Positions 39,999 to 53,278 of a stretch of DNA of 64,000 nt are shown in pieces. The stretch comes from Salvelinus alpinus. Taxonomy: Eukaryota > Chordata > Actinopteri > Salmoniformes > Salmonidae. The notes under the pieces were generated by a model. The model worked only from the letters and a program-made list of their open reading frames with translations, did no database searches and had not been told where the DNA came from. Both the position numbers and the translations under genes were made by a program. Location of the stretch: the NCBI RefSeq assembly GCF_045679555.1, contig NC_092090.1, positions 28,141,702 to 28,205,701 of the forward strand, given 5' to 3'. Position 1 is the first letter of the stretch; each line of letters starts with the position of its first letter.

Positions 39999-41839
39999 CT
40001 TCAAATGCACTGAAAGTGTAGGACCTCTGTCATATGTTTATAGATTTTCAGCCATAATGTTAGCTTATTCAAGCTCTTGCCTCAAGAAAAGTGAAGATTT
40101 GACATGTCAGTGTTGAATGGTTTGAGCCTTATCTCAGTTTCAAGGGACACAGAGTACTGGACAGTGATTCTCTCTCCCCAAGGCTCGTGAGGGATAGAGA
40201 GTGACAACACAGGCAGATAATAGTCGAGACTATTGATAAAGAAGCTGGGACACTGCTCCTCCTTTAGGCTTCTGTATCAGAACTCACCAGACAGTGACAG
40301 TATTAAGCCTGAGCTGAACCAGAGTGATGGGTTTAAAATCAACTGACATGATTTACCTCACTGCTTAAAACGGTTATCCTTAAGGGCAAAAGAAAAATGG
40401 TATTTGCTTGCATGGGCCAGGCAGTGATAACGCTAAACTGTACTGTTTTGCTATAAATATAGAATACAACTAAAATCCTCAATGATCAACTTCGAAATAT
40501 AAAAATATGATCACTTCACAAAAATGTAGAGGAGTTGATATCCAGATAAATTATAATTCGTTGAGGATTATTTTGCCTAGCCATTGATGAAAAATTATAC
40601 ATTCATCAGAGCCTCAGAATCTCCTTTCCATCTGAAAGGAAGGTATGGTCGGAATGGCCAATTCTGTTTCTTTTCGTTTCCACCAATTCTGAATATGAGC
40701 AACTGGATTCTCGGCCCCCATCCTCTGTCCCTTCATAAAACCTGGAATGTGCTTCAAAGAATGCACACTATCTTCCCTCCATGAATAAAACATCTGTCAT
40801 TCATCGGCCTGTAAAATATGTGGCAATTTAACAGAGCATAACAGCTCTGAAGGGGATAGAGGAGGCAGAGCAGAAGCCTGTGCAGTGTCCTAATAATAAG
40901 CCATGTACAAGTGTTAGCTTAGGCTATCTCTCCCTTTGGACAGTTCACAGTTTACTGGTCTTGGGCCCAGGCCATGGCAAGTAAAACTCCTATTTGTGAT
41001 CCATAATGACAATAGGAGTTATTACATGATAGAGAAACAATTCAGTGTTTCAAAGCAGGTTCATGTTAGAGTATTATTATCTATCTGTTGTAGAGTGTGG
41101 GCATCCACACTAAGACAGTCCGACAGTGGACTAAAGGCAGACTGGACTGGTGGAAATGTAAAGTAAACAATGTAGTGAATGGCCTGGGGGCCTGCCTCCG
41201 GGAAAGCTAAACGTACAGTAAAAATTCTGTCCTGGATCGGTTGGCCTTTCATGCTGGTCAAAGTGAAAAGTCACAGAGAAGGGGAATGGAAAGTGGGACA
41301 AGCAACCGCCATAAGGAAGTTAGTGGGTCAAAGTTACTGTCTCTAGACCTAATTTATTTCTATACATTTTCTCAGAGTAAATTCACTTATTCACTCCCTA
41401 TCGGGTCTCCAAAGTGAGGCTCCAAAAACAAATAGGTGAGAAACAGTGGTCTAACTGTCTATCCTAGTTGGCTCCAGAGAGGGCACGGAGGGGAAGCCTG
41501 TTACTCACACATCAGAGGCTACATTCACCCTCCGTTACTCTCTGTTTGGGATGCCTCTCGGCTCTGTCTGTTTTAACCAGTCTGCCTGACTGTTCGGGCC
41601 AGGGGCATCTGATAACCTTGGGGTGCTTCACCTTTCTAAAGCAAGTGCCCATTTATTATTATACAAAATGACTCAGTCGGGGGATGTGATGACGTCAGAA
41701 GGAGATCAGTATGTACTATAGGCCTACATTGCTTCTGAATCTGCTGTCCAGTTTTAAAAATCTAGTAAAACCTTGAGACTAATACTGTGTCAAATCACGC
41801 CCCCTACAGGTGACTAAAGTTGATACATTCTTATGTCCT
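39999..41839. other. Intergenic, no gene seen
   Basis: No supported feature; scattered short open frames only. Confidence 0.3.
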
Positions 41840-42003
41840 TTAAAAAATATATATTTAACCTTAATTTAACTAGGCAAGTCAGTTCACAACAAATTCTTAT
41901 TCGGCCTACCGGCCGACCCCGGGCGACGCTGAGCCAATTGTGCACCGCCCTTTGGAACATCCAATCACGGCCAGATGTGATACAGCCTGGGACCATTTCT
42001 GAC
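41840..42003 (-). mobile_element. tRNA-derived SINE, head missing
   Basis: Minus orientation: tail TTAATTTAACTAGGCAAGTC on the left, and body with CGGGCGACGCTGAGCCAATT. It ends within the body before the A box. It sits 245 bp upstream of the brd7 start codon. Confidence 0.75.
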
Positions 42004-42247
42004 ACAATAAAAAAAATGCATTTTTAATTAACTACAGTAAGAACATACAACATGGACATGTTATGTAGGTTTGGCTTATCTACAAATAAACATTGCACAT
42101 GGTGATAAAATAATGTGATTTTACCTCCAGCCGACACGCGGCGCTGCACCCAACAAGCACTCTGCAATCGATTGCTATCCCTTCCAGGAGAGAAAACAAA
42201 GAACAACTTGGTTGTCAGCTAGCGTAAAGATTCAAACCATATAAATA
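42004..42247 (+). promoter_or_regulatory. brd7: Presumed brd7 5' UTR / promoter-proximal region
   Basis: Inference from position only: it lies between a SINE and the brd7 ATG. It includes a small GC-rich patch (CCGACACGCGGCGCTGC) near 42130 and no obvious TATA box at a fitting distance. The transcription start is unknown and an upstream non-coding exon is possible. Confidence 0.35.
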
Positions 42248-45200
42248 ATGGGCAAGAAGCATAAAAAGCACAAGTCTGAAAAATATGAAGGTAAGACACA
42301 TTTAGATAGCCAATGCGCTGGTATTGGTTGAATTCCTCGGGCCATTAAAAGGTTAGCGCTTCATAGCTGTTTTCGCGCGAGCTTTGGTTAGCTAACGCAT
42401 AATCACCCATTTGAATTCAGTGCAAGTTAGCTAGCTAATTTATCCAGCTAGCTTAGCCACATGTACCGAGCTCATTAACAGGTGTTAAAGTTAATAGAGC
42501 TCTAATTCGATTATTGCTGGTCGCCTTATCATGTATCCTATATGCATTGAACCAAAGATTGAACTTTGAAATGGCTAGCTAGTTACTATACTCATTTACA
42601 TATTTTAGCCGATGGAGAGGTAACGTTAGCCAACTCGCCATGTTGGTGATCTGTTTGCAACATAGCTAGTTAAGCTAGCTAACTAGTTGGCTACCACAGT
42701 TGAGCTATCCGGCTAGCGAACTATTGGTTACAATCAAATATTTTGGAATATACTTCAAGCTAACCCAATGTGTCCCATCTACAGAGTACGGGGAGAGACC
42801 ACTTAAATTGGTTCTGAAGGTTGCTGGAAATGAGGTGACGACTGGAAGCTCGAGCTTTGAAAACACATTTGACGAACATCCAGATTTAGAGAAACACAAG
42901 GACAAGAAAAAGAAGAAGAAAAAGGATAAGGAAAGGAACGATACCATGTCACCAGTTGATGACAAGAAAAAGAAAAAGGTGAGTTTGGGAATCCATGTTT
43001 TCATTACATGCCCCTGTTTACCTTTGTACTGTTTGAGGGAAATCTCCAGGGGAGACCATGGCTAAGCTCCACCTACAGTGCCTTGCAAAAGTATTCATCC
43101 GCCTTGGTGTTTTTCCTATTTTGTTGCAATACAACCTGTAATTTAAAATTGATTTATTTCGATTGAATGTAATAGACATACACAAAATAGTCCATATTGG
43201 TTAAGTGAAATGAAAAAAAATTACTTATTCAAAAAAAAAAAAAAAGTGGTGCGTGCATATGTATTAACACCCTTTGCTATGAAGCCCCTGAATAAGATCT
43301 GGTGCAACCAATTACCTTCAGAAGTCACATAATTAGTTAGATTGCACACAGGTGAACTTTAAGTGTCACATGATCTCAGGATATATATATATATATATCT
43401 CTATCTGTTCTGAAAGGCCCCAGAGTGTGCAACATCACTAAGCAAGGGGCACCATAAAGACCAAGGAGCTCTCCAAACAGGTCAGGGACAAAGTTGTGGA
43501 GAAGGACAGATCAGGGTTGGGTTATAAAAAAATATCCTAAATATTGAACATCCCACAGAGCACCATTAAATCCATTATTAAGAAATTGAAAGAATATGTC
43601 ACCACAACAAACCTGCCAAGAGAGGGCCGCCCACCAAAACTCACGGACCAGGCAAGGAGGGCATTAATCAGGGAGGCAACAAAGAGACCAAAGATAACCC
43701 TGAAGGAGCTGCAAAGCTCCACAGTGGAGATTGTAGTATCTGTCCATAGGACCACTTTAAGCCATACTCTCCACAGAGCTGGGCTTTACAGAAGAGTTGC
43801 CAGAAAAAGAAGCCATTACTTAAAGAAAAAAAATAAGCAAACACATTGGTGTTCACCAAAGGGGATGTGGGAGACTCCCCAAACATATGGAAGCAGGTAC
43901 TCTGGTCAGATGAGACTAAAATGTAGCTTTTTGGCCATCAAGGAAAACGCTATGTCTGGCGCAAACTCAACACCTCTCCTTACCCCGAGAACACAGTTTT
44001 CCCTCTCAGTGAAGCATGGTGGTGGCAGCATCATGCTGTGGGGATGTTTTTCATCGGCAGGATCTGGGAAACTGGTCAGAATTGGAGGAATGATGGATGG
44101 CGCTAAATACAGGGAAATTCGAGGGAAACCTGGTTTGTCTTCCAGAGATTTGAGACTGGGACAGAGGTTCACCTTCCAGCAGGACAATGACCCTAACATA
44201 CTGCTAAAGTAACACTCGAGTGGTTTAAGGGGAAACCTTTAAATGTCTTGGAATGGCCTAGACAAAGCCCAGACCTCAATCCAATTGAGACTCTGTGGTA
44301 TGACTTAAAGATTACTGTACACCAGCAGAACCCATCCAACTTGAAGGAGCTGGAGCAGTTTTGCCTTGAAGAATGGGCAAAAATCCCAGTGGCTAGATGT
44401 GCCAAGCTTATAGAGACATACCCCCAAAAGACTTGCAGCTGTAATTGCTGCGAAAGGTGGCTGTACGAAGTATTGACTTTGGGGGGGTGAATAGTTCTGT
44501 ATTTTTGTCTTGTTTGTTTCACAATAAAATATTTTGGATCTTCGAAGTGGTAGGCATGTTGTGAAAATCAAATGATACAAACCCCTAAAAAATGTATTTT
44601 CATTCCAGGTTGTAAGGCAGCAAAATATTATTCACCCCCTTGGCATTTTTACTTTCGCAAGCCACTGTTTGATGAACTCCACCAACTGAGTGGCGCAGAG
44701 GCCATCTTTTAGGGGAATTCAGCTCTGACCACATGGATTTGCCCAAGAGCCCAATACTTAAACTTAAGTGGCTTTTGATTTTCGGAATTCAAATAGGGGT
44801 TTATTTGGCCCATTGACTGACGGACAGGTGATGTTTCAAAAATGTAAATGAAGTGTCAACAAACATGTTTATATGGTGCATTTAGATGACAAAGAAAAAG
44901 AAGGGACAGGACGCTGATACAGACTTGGATGATAGGGAGGCGAGCAGGACCCCTATCCGTTCAGATCTGGCGTCCTCTTTGAATAAAGTGGAAGGTAAGT
45001 TACTTGCCAGTTTCTACAATGACTGCAACTTTTCCATAATCCTTTCTTTGCCTTTCATTTCTATTGATATATGAAGTAATTTTAACCATTTATTTATCTT
45101 TCTTACTCTTCCTCTCGCTCCCTCACTCTCTCGTGTGCTTTTTCCCTCTCTCATTCTCAGAGAAAGAACTGACCCCACTGCAGGAAGCATTGAGCCAGCT

Positions 45201-48200
45201 CATCAGACAGCTCCAAAGGTGAAGCTTGTTAATAAGAAATTGACAATGAATTGATTATCAGTCTGTTTCCTCTGGTCTATAAAAAAATATCCCGGTGCCG
45301 TCTTTCGGATGCGATTTTAACCGGGTGTCCTGACTCTCTGTGGTCAAAGATCCCATGGCAGTTATCATAGACCGCTGCACCCCGATTCTTAAGGCACTGC
45401 ATCTCAGTGCTAGAGGTGTCACTACAGACCCTGGTTTTATTCCAGGCTGTATCACAACCGGCTGTGATTAGGAGTCCCATAGGGCGGCTCACAATTGGCC
45501 CAGTGTCGTCCGAGTTTGGCCGTCGTTGTAAATAAGAACTTGTTCTTAACCGACTTGCCTAGTTAAATAAAACATTTCTAAAAAATCTGGTGTCCTAGCT
45601 AAATTCCCAATCTGGCCCTCATACGGCCACCTAATAAACCCTAGCTTCCAATTGGCTCATTCATCCCCCCTCCTCTCCCTTGTAACTATTCCCCAGGTTG
45701 TTGCTGTGAATGAGAATGTGTTCTCAGTCAACTTACCTGATAAAATAAATGTTGCATTGAGGCCTTTCAAAGCAACAACTGACTTTCTCTTGTAGGAAAG
45801 ACCCAAGTGCGTTTTTCTCGTTCCCTGTGACTGACCTTATCGCTCCTGGATACTCCACGATCATCAAGCGGCCCATGGACTTCGGCGCAATGAAGGAGAA
45901 AGTCAAGAATGAGTATTACCAGTCACTAGAGGAGCTCAAGGTACACCTGTCAGCTGCACTACCTTCTTGACGAATAACTTTCAGAATAGCTTCATTATGT
46001 CTCATTCTAAAGCAGTGGATTGATTGACAATCAAGCCTGAGGTGTTGATTTAAATAGAAACCCAACGTTAAACATATGCAGAGTCCAGTGACTGACTGCA
46101 GTGTGTCTCCATTGATACAGGTGGACTTCAGGATCATGTGTGAGAATGCAATGATCTACAACAAGCCAGAGACCATTTACCACAAAGCTGCCAGGAAGCT
46201 GCTCCACTCTGGCATGAAGATCCTCCGCCCGGTAAGGAGAATGCGTCTACAGACGGAAATTTGACACATACATCTCACACATGCATATGGGATCTTCCCT
46301 TGAAAATGGGATTTAGTCCTGGATTAGGCTTAATCTGTGTCCAGGAAACTGGCCCTATATGTGTGCCTGAGTGAAATAATCACTAGTTGCCACATATGAA
46401 CAGCAGAGGGCGCCATATTCATACCCCTGAATGTTTAGATATGAATCTTCACCACAGTTTTTATATATTTAAAAAAATAATTGGTGCCCTGTAATCACAA
46501 GACCCCTTGGTTGGAACAACAAGGGATTGTGGTGTACTTTGCGGTGAAACAAAGTCTACTCTCTCGCTGTCCCACAGGAGAGGCTTGAGAGCCTGAGGCA
46601 GAGTATTGAGTTCATGGCTGGCCTAGAGAACCCAGCCAACCGGTCAAGTAAGACTGGAGAGGTGGGAAACTCAAGCATGGGTCAGTGTAAAGATGGCCCC
46701 AGCCCCACAGATCCTAGCGAGACCGCCCAGTCTGCCCCACACACTCCCAGGTACCGTGATAACTTTACCCTGCACATGAACACTGACAATATGCTTTTAG
46801 GTATTAATTGCTTAGAGTCAACATATGGATTTCGATCTCGTACACAATTTACATAAACTAATATATAGACTACAGATAGGGGTTAAGGTGATTGTTCATA
46901 GCTTAGACTGTGAGAAGCTGTTCTTTACCAAACACAGATCCCAACCAGGAAGCAAGCAAGCAGTATTATACACTAATGTTAATAAGTCATGGATAGTGGG
47001 CTTGTTCTCCCAAGTGTTTGGTGGATCAGTTCTTTCCACAGACTCTGGCTGGAGGATGAGCGATAATGAAAGGAATGCCTCTGAGCGTGTCAGGTCTTGT
47101 GTTCAGTCAGCACTATGCAGCACGTTTCACACCAATCACTCTCTGAAACCTACGAGTTATTGTCCTTTTAAACCCCACTGAGGTGTAATGAGTAGAAAAT
47201 GTCTTCTCTTACTTTTAGGTATTTTTTTTAACTGCATTGTTGGTTAAGGGCTTGTAAGTAAGCATTTCACTAAGGTCTACACCTGTTGTATTTGGCACAT
47301 GCAACAAATACAATTTTATTTGAAATGCTTTCGCAAATAAGACTACAGCATGAGGACTTAAGATTTGATGTGAAGTTTGATTGAAAGTATACTGGCAGCA
47401 TATTCATTGGGAACATGTACTGTAGCTATAGCATGAAATGTATTCTCTATTAGATTCAGATGTTATGACTGTTTCAAAATGTATTGTAATCACTAATGGC
47501 TGCCAGCAAAATAAATTCCTATTTTCAGCTGATCCTTTTTTGGTATTGAACAATGAAACCCTATGAATCAGTTAAGTTCAAAGTCTCCTACTCCTCTATA
47601 TTCTGTTCTCCAATACTTCCAGGAAAGACAACGACTCCAAAGACGAAGTGTCCAAGGTCGTCAGTCAGGCAGAGAAGGAGCTTGAGGAGATCCGCAAGCT
47701 CATTGACGATTCAGGAGGCAAACTGTCCAACAGAGGGCTGGAGAGTGAGGTGAGAGCCATGGGCTATGGAAGTGGCTTAAACTGTTTAGGCCAACCAAGC
47801 TCTCTTACCCCATCTACTATGTAGGAAATGTATGGTCTAATTTAGTGAATGTATTCATTATGTTCACTAATGTAATAATACGACTGTTTTATTTGGTTAT
47901 GTAGCTGGACTTTGAGAGGAGAAAGTCTGATGGTTCCACCACACTGGCAATCCTGAACCCAGTCGACCTTGTAGCTGGAGGTGGGTCCAGTCGTCACGGC
48001 CGCAATTAGCTAGTTGCGCTATATCCATTTCTATTTGTGCAACATGGGAAAACAGGAATCCATGATTGATTCCAACTGTTAACTCTATCAAGTGTGATAA
48101 AATCATCAGCTTTTAATTGTAAATTAGCCTCTATTTCTCAATCAACTCTTATCTCTACAGATGTGGGCTACTGCCCTGTGAAGCTGGGCATGATGTCCAA

Positions 48201-49065
48201 CCGGCTGCAGAGTGGCATCAACACCCTGCAGGGCTTCAAGGAGGACAAGAGGAACATGGTCACACCAGGTAAGCTGAAGGGGCCTTAGTGGCGAGTTTTA
48301 ATAATCAAAAGGCATTTCTTATATCGACTTCCATCGTCTCCCAAGAGTGGCTGAATAACCTCTTCATCTGAGTGTCTGAGACTACAGCGCTTGTATAGAA
48401 GCGCATGTATAAATCTAATGTTCAACCAACATGCCAGTATCCATTCATGGGCAACATTGTTTTTCCCTAAGGTCATGTAGCCATGTTAGATTGTGATTCT
48501 ATAAAAATCTGTTTTTCATAGTCTTATAAATGTATCTCTCTCTGTGAGAGGCTGTGCTCTCAGCCTGTGGTCCTGTATCTCCATCAGTGTTTACGAGCTG
48601 TAATGTAATCCAATCTCTGATCTCACAGTATCGTACATGAACTATGGTCCGTACACCTCCTACGCACCCGCCTACGACTCGAGCTTCGCCAACATCGGGA
48701 AAGAGGACTCTGACCTGATCTACTCCTTCTATGGAGAGGAAGCCAGCCTCCAGGGATCTGAGAGGTATGCATGTTGCTCCTCATCCTCCCCCTACATTAC
48801 GGTGTAATATTATGGTCCGGATCTGACATTTACAATAACAAGGGCCTACTTTACAGTAAATAATTCCAAACAAACAAAGCTTTGAGCATTCCAGCATGCT
48901 CATAACAGTCCAGATGCCCCTGTATTTCATTGGGTTTGTATATGAGAGTATGCATTTTATGGTTCTGTTGGTGTGGATGAGATTCATTGTGGTGGAGGCT
49001 AAAACCACATGGTAAACCTGATACGACCCTACTGCTGCTTCTGAGAGGAGACCAAATGTGACTAC

Positions 49066-49110
<45 letters not shown>

Positions 49111-51762
49111 ATGTAATGTGTTTGTTTTTGTGTCTGCAGCCTCTCGGAGTTCCTGTCCAAATCGGAGGAGCACATGTACAAACTGGCAGACAACCTCCTG
49201 GACGCGTTGACTAACGGGGAGCACTCCAAAACCCTGAGAGAGGTAGAACCATTAAGCATGGGAATTATACGGCTATTTTAACATTTCTTTGGACAATACT
49301 AACTTGATGCGTTCTTGTCCGTCAGACCCGTCCAGATGAGCAAGGGCCAACAGAAGCCTCTGAGACTGGAGACAAGGACATGGAGGTAAGTCTCAGCTAC
49401 ACTAGGACACTAAACCTGGACAACCTCAGCAGATAAAGGAGACACCACACCCTAGGTCTCAACTACACCCACCTGAAGTGAGCCCCAGCTATCCTGCTCC
49501 ACCCCCACGAAACATGACCCAACTCCTTGACATAATGCCCGCTTAACCTGGAAGCCAGCCACACCAATGTGTCGGAGGAAACACTGTGCACCTGGTGACC
49601 GTGTCAGCGTGCATTGCGCCCAGCCGCCACAGGAGTTGCTAGAGCGTGATGGGACAAGGACATCCCTGCCGGCCTAACCCGGACGACGCTGGGCCAATTG
49701 TGCACCACCCCATGGGTCTCCCGGTCGCGGCCGGCTGCGACAGAGCCTGGATTCGAACCAGGATCTCTAGTGGCACGGTTAGCAACGGCGATGCAGTGCC
49801 TTGCGCCACTCGGGAGGCTCAGTGTTGGATAATATTAACAGCTTCTGCACATGCCATAACTGTTCTGTTCCAGCTGTGTCAACATGGCAAGCTCGTTCGC
49901 TAGCTGCCATGATCCAACACACGGAAAGAACATTTCCCCTTCAAAACACTGCCTCTCTCCACCAGCCCCTGAGAACAGGTCTGTTCACACACACTGTCAG
50001 GGATGTGGAAATGTCTGTTTTATTTCTGCGTCCCCTTCGTTGGGCGGCTGAATGGCTCCTCAGTCACAGCAGTGTAGAGGCTGGAGGAAAGAAAAGATCA
50101 GGTGTCTCAAGCACACAGCAGCTCTCTGTACCTGGCTGTTTGCTGTGCTTGGCCAGTGTCCAGTTTATCCTCATTCCCTGGTTGGGTGTTGCTGCTGCTC
50201 TTTATTTTATTGGAAAGGGCTTGGCAGAGGTATCGACTGTAGCTACCAGAAAAGAGCTGGCCTGGCTGATGCCTCTCCTTTTCAGGAATGCAATTTCAAA
50301 GATTCACTGACTGCAGCACTGGGTGACTTGGAATCCAAACAAAAATGCTTTTATTAACCTTTCTTTCATCCTTTTGTTTTTCCCTCAGGTGGTTGATCCG
50401 GAGGCCAGCAAGCAGACTGAAAGCAGACTAGCCTCCCTGGGCTCTGTGATCGGCCTGGGCTTGGACCTCCAGACTCCACCGGACCTCCTCTCTGAGGGTA
50501 AAGATCAGCTCTAACTGAGGAAACCGACAGCATGCCAGTTAATTCTCTAAAGCTACTGAGAGCCAAAGCGTTACATTTTAAATCCCCTAGGCTTACACCC
50601 TTCCTCAAGGTAATTTAGGCGTTTCTGACTCCTGCAGCCACCCTGGACTGTTGTAGGCCATATGCAGTCCCAGTTGAATGTAGTCTATGAAGATAATAGG
50701 GAGGATTCAAGAAATAGAACCCTGCACGTGTCAATGCAAGCTTCCTTAGGATATTTAAGAGTGTGTATATGTCTATGTGCATCAGAGGCCCAACACTTCC
50801 AGCAGAAGTTGGATGAGACTACAAAGCTCCTCCACGAGCTGCAGGAAGCGCAGAGGGAACGCTTGAGTGTCAAGCAGCCCCCCAACATCATCTGCCTGCT
50901 AGCCCCAACCACCAAGGAGCTGCAACTGGGTAACACGTCCTTTTTTCCTTTTAAAGGAGAATGGAATTCCACTCTGTAGTTTATTGGGGGGGGGGCTCTG
51001 ATTCAAAGGGTTGAGTTAAATGCGGAAGACACATTTCGGTTGAAGTCATTGTTGTGCAGCTGACTAGATATCACCTTTCCCCCCCACAACAGTCTTTATT
51101 TTGGACCCTGTAAAAAAAAAATGCAACCAGAAACAGTTATGACTAAACATGGATTTCTGTCAAGCTATTTCCTTTTGACTATCTTAATTCCAGTGGAAGA
51201 AATTTCTGGGCCATCCATTTCTCAGCTACACCACTACCAGTGATCTTTATTTGGACTCCACCTTTGGCTTGAAGTTGGACTGTAATATAATTTCCCATTT
51301 GTCTCCCTGTAGCTGAGAAGGTGACCGGTAACCTGGCCCAACTGACCAGTCAGGTGGCTCCGGGAGATGTGAGCAGTGTGTATGGGATCAGGAGGGCCAT
51401 GGGCATCGCTATACCCCTAGAGGCAGATGAACCACTCATAGACCTCACCACAGGTAGGCTTAAACCACCCGGCATCTGTTTCCCTAGTTATTTAGGTCAT
51501 GGGTAGTAAACATTCTAACCATATACTGGTTGATTTTGTGAACGTGTTCAGTGAAGTAGTAGGCCTACTTGCAAAACTGACTTACCTTTTTAATTGCCCC
51601 TGAGGTGGTAAAGTTGTATTGAATGGTGTTACGGTATATAAAATGTTATGGCTACATATGAATTGAAATGTCAAAGCTATTCCCGTCATCTTGATTCCAG
51701 TTGATGCTGAGCCAATGGATACCTTGCCTGAAGTTCAGCAGATTCCAGTCATCGCAGTATAA
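42248..51762 (+). CDS. brd7: brd7, bromodomain-containing protein 7, complete (17 coding exons, 632 aa)
   Basis: Bromodomain subunit of the PBAF SWI/SNF chromatin remodeller, nuclear; reads acetyl-lysine on histones. Coding exons, read by me with GT-AG junctions and continuous phase: 42248-42290, 42785-42978, 44886-44994, 45161-45218, 45796-45940, 46121-46231, 46578-46750, 47623-47749, 47905-47980, 48161-48268, 48629-48764, 49140-49242, 49326-49385, 50389-50497, 50786-50929, 51313-51453, 51701-51762 (1899 nt with TAA). The start gives the family-typical MGKKHKKHKSEKYE. Residues 16-85 are lysine-rich, probably nuclear localisation. The bromodomain spans about 117-221, with SFPVTD and YNKPET (acetyl-lysine-binding Asn at 197). 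The DUF3512 region follows, and a helical segment with KLDETTKLLHELQEAQRERL lies near 525-544. Length is close to mammalian BRD7 (about 650). BRD9 is excluded by the C-terminal half, which follows BRD7. Introns carry a Tc1 relic, SINEs and a CA repeat. Confidence 0.95.
43076..44667 (+). mobile_element. Tc1-like transposon relic in brd7 intron 2
   Basis: Ends CAGTGCCTTGCAAAAGTATT and CTTTCGCAAGCCACTG. Plus-strand fragments give a Tc1 transposase: [68 protein letters not shown] (second catalytic Asp) and then [15 protein letters not shown] in another frame near 44265. Broken by frameshifts. It carries an (AT)n stretch near 43382. Confidence 0.88.
45285..45756 (+). mobile_element. SINE inserted into an older SINE, brd7 intron 4
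   Basis: The outer SINE has CCGTCTTTCGGATG and GTGTCCTGACTCTCTGTGGT at 45295-45345, and resumes with TGGTGTCCTAGCTAAATTCC at about 45588, ending GATAAAATAAATGTTG. Between them, about 45362-45583, lies a complete tRNA-Leu-like SINE in plus orientation (CTTAAGGCACTGCATCTCAG head; TTGCCTAGTTAAATAAAA tail). Confidence 0.75.
47220..47330 (+). mobile_element. LINE 3' tail in brd7 intron 7
   Basis: Contains TAAGTAAGCATTTCACTAAG, ACACCTGTTGTATTTGG and a terminal AATACAATTTTATTT, the same tail as at 1898-2815, strongly 5' truncated. Confidence 0.75.
49069..49109. repeat. CA microsatellite in brd7 intron 11
   Basis: About 20 uninterrupted AC dinucleotides, ending about 30 bp before the acceptor of exon 12 (49140). 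Confidence 0.95.
49505..49818 (-). mobile_element. Long-form tRNA-derived SINE in brd7 intron 13
   Basis: On the minus strand the head (CCTCCCGAGTGGCGCAAGGC, A box) and B-box-like GGTTCGAATCCAGGC lead into the same body as the SINE at 9936-10386. The tail is truncated at about 49505. Confidence 0.82.
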
Positions 51763-52165
51763 TGGAATTTCACAGCAACCATCCTCCTGATAACATCCAA
51801 TCTCTGTTGTAGTGTACAAAAAGGTTCTTTGTTTGCATTTCTTTTAAACCTTTTTATATATAAAGCCATTTGTCATCTACCTTATCCAATCTGATATTCC
51901 GTGTCTTCGTAAATCAAGTTGGGATTCAGCCTTTAAAAAATCAACTTGCGAAACAATTTATCGCAACTGTACAAAATGCAAACTCACATTTAGTCCTCAG
52001 ACAGCATAAGATGAAAGCAACACGACAGACGTTGACTAAGGCCACAGGACAAGTCAGTGTTGCGTATCTTAAACGTCTGCCGTGGACCTTTTTTTATCTA
52101 TCAAATCATTTATGGGTAACAATTAAGTATGTTACTGTGATTGTTTTCAATTAAACAATGGTCAA
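51763..52165 (+). other. brd7: brd7 3' UTR with candidate poly(A) signal
   Basis: Non-coding sequence directly after the brd7 TAA. An ATTAAA hexamer at 52150-52155 is the first plausible poly(A) signal, giving a 3' UTR of about 400 nt. No transcript evidence is available; a longer 3' UTR would run toward adcy7. Confidence 0.5.
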
Positions 52166-53278
52166 ACAGCTTCTTAGCTAAATTTGCTCTTTGCTAGGAC
52201 TGTCAGTGGTGTGATTGGGGAGTGGAGAGCTGAAAACAAGCTGTTATTGGCCGAGAGGTTTGGAACTCTCTTATCGGTCTTAACTAATTTATTGCCTTGC
52301 CAAAACTCCATCCCACCAAACAGGCTGAGATTTCAGGTGGTCTTTTCAAAATGGCGCTTATACTAAGGGCATTGTCATAGTATTATTCTAACCTGTGTGT
52401 TTAGGTACACCAAATAGAATATTTGTTTGACCAGCGATTCCCATGCAACATATAAGACACTGCAGTTTGTTGGCTAGTCAATGCAATCTATACATTTACA
52501 ACTAATATGGCTGAAGCATACTGCACAGCACTGAGTTAGGCTCAAGATCATTTTGTTTCAGTCAAATTAAGCTTTTCATTAGTCACCAGAATGTTGTTTT
52601 ACTCTTCAAAATTGATTGTACTGTGCATATAGCACTTATTCGTCAGATTATTTTTGAAAGACATACCATATAAACTGTCCATTACACAGTAATTGAACAG
52701 ACTGTCCATCGGTCTCAGCTGTTTCAGGAGGCAGGATGTTTGGCTTCAATATTTACATTTAGTCCCATGGTCGTACAAACCAAACAGAAAAATAAGAAAT
52801 TATTAGAGGGTGACTGTTCACTAAACGCGAACTGTATTAAAGGTAGACTCACCGATATGACGTAGATGCCCAAAGTAAACAGCATAGTGGGTCAATTTCC
52901 ACAACAGCGCAAGTTTAAACTTCTCCGCTGTAACAGCGTGAAGGGAACCCGTGCACAAACTGTTTGTGAGAGCGAAGTCTTGCCGCTCGTGACAACGTAA
53001 TTTCGCTTAGTCTACCTTTTTTAAGGTCTAGAAAACCATGGCAGAGTGTGTACTGTCACTCCATTGTTTTGGTCACCATTTGCTTGATAAACAGCTCAGT
53101 TTTGAACAGACTGAAGATGTTTTTGGTACATCTCATGATTCCAGCAAGGTTCTAGGAATATCAGGTGATAGAATCCAGTATGACGACGACCAGTGCTTGA
53201 CGTAACCTCCATGTCAGTCTAATTGAATGCACACATTAGAACTGGATCTAAAAAATAAATAAACAGCAGCACTAAGCA

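Noticed and set aside
39570-40010. A 146-codon repetitive open frame on the minus strand
   Set aside because: Produced by the 69-bp minisatellite, whose period is a multiple of three.
42705-43004. A 99-codon minus-strand frame rich in Phe/Ser over brd7 exon 2
   Set aside because: Antisense shadow of the lysine-rich brd7 exon 2.
42785-51762. brd9 instead of brd7
   Set aside because: The N-terminus is similar in both, but the C-terminal half (GFKEDKRNMVTP, YMNYGPYTSYAP, QKLDETTKLL, PGDVSSVYGIRRAMGI) follows BRD7.
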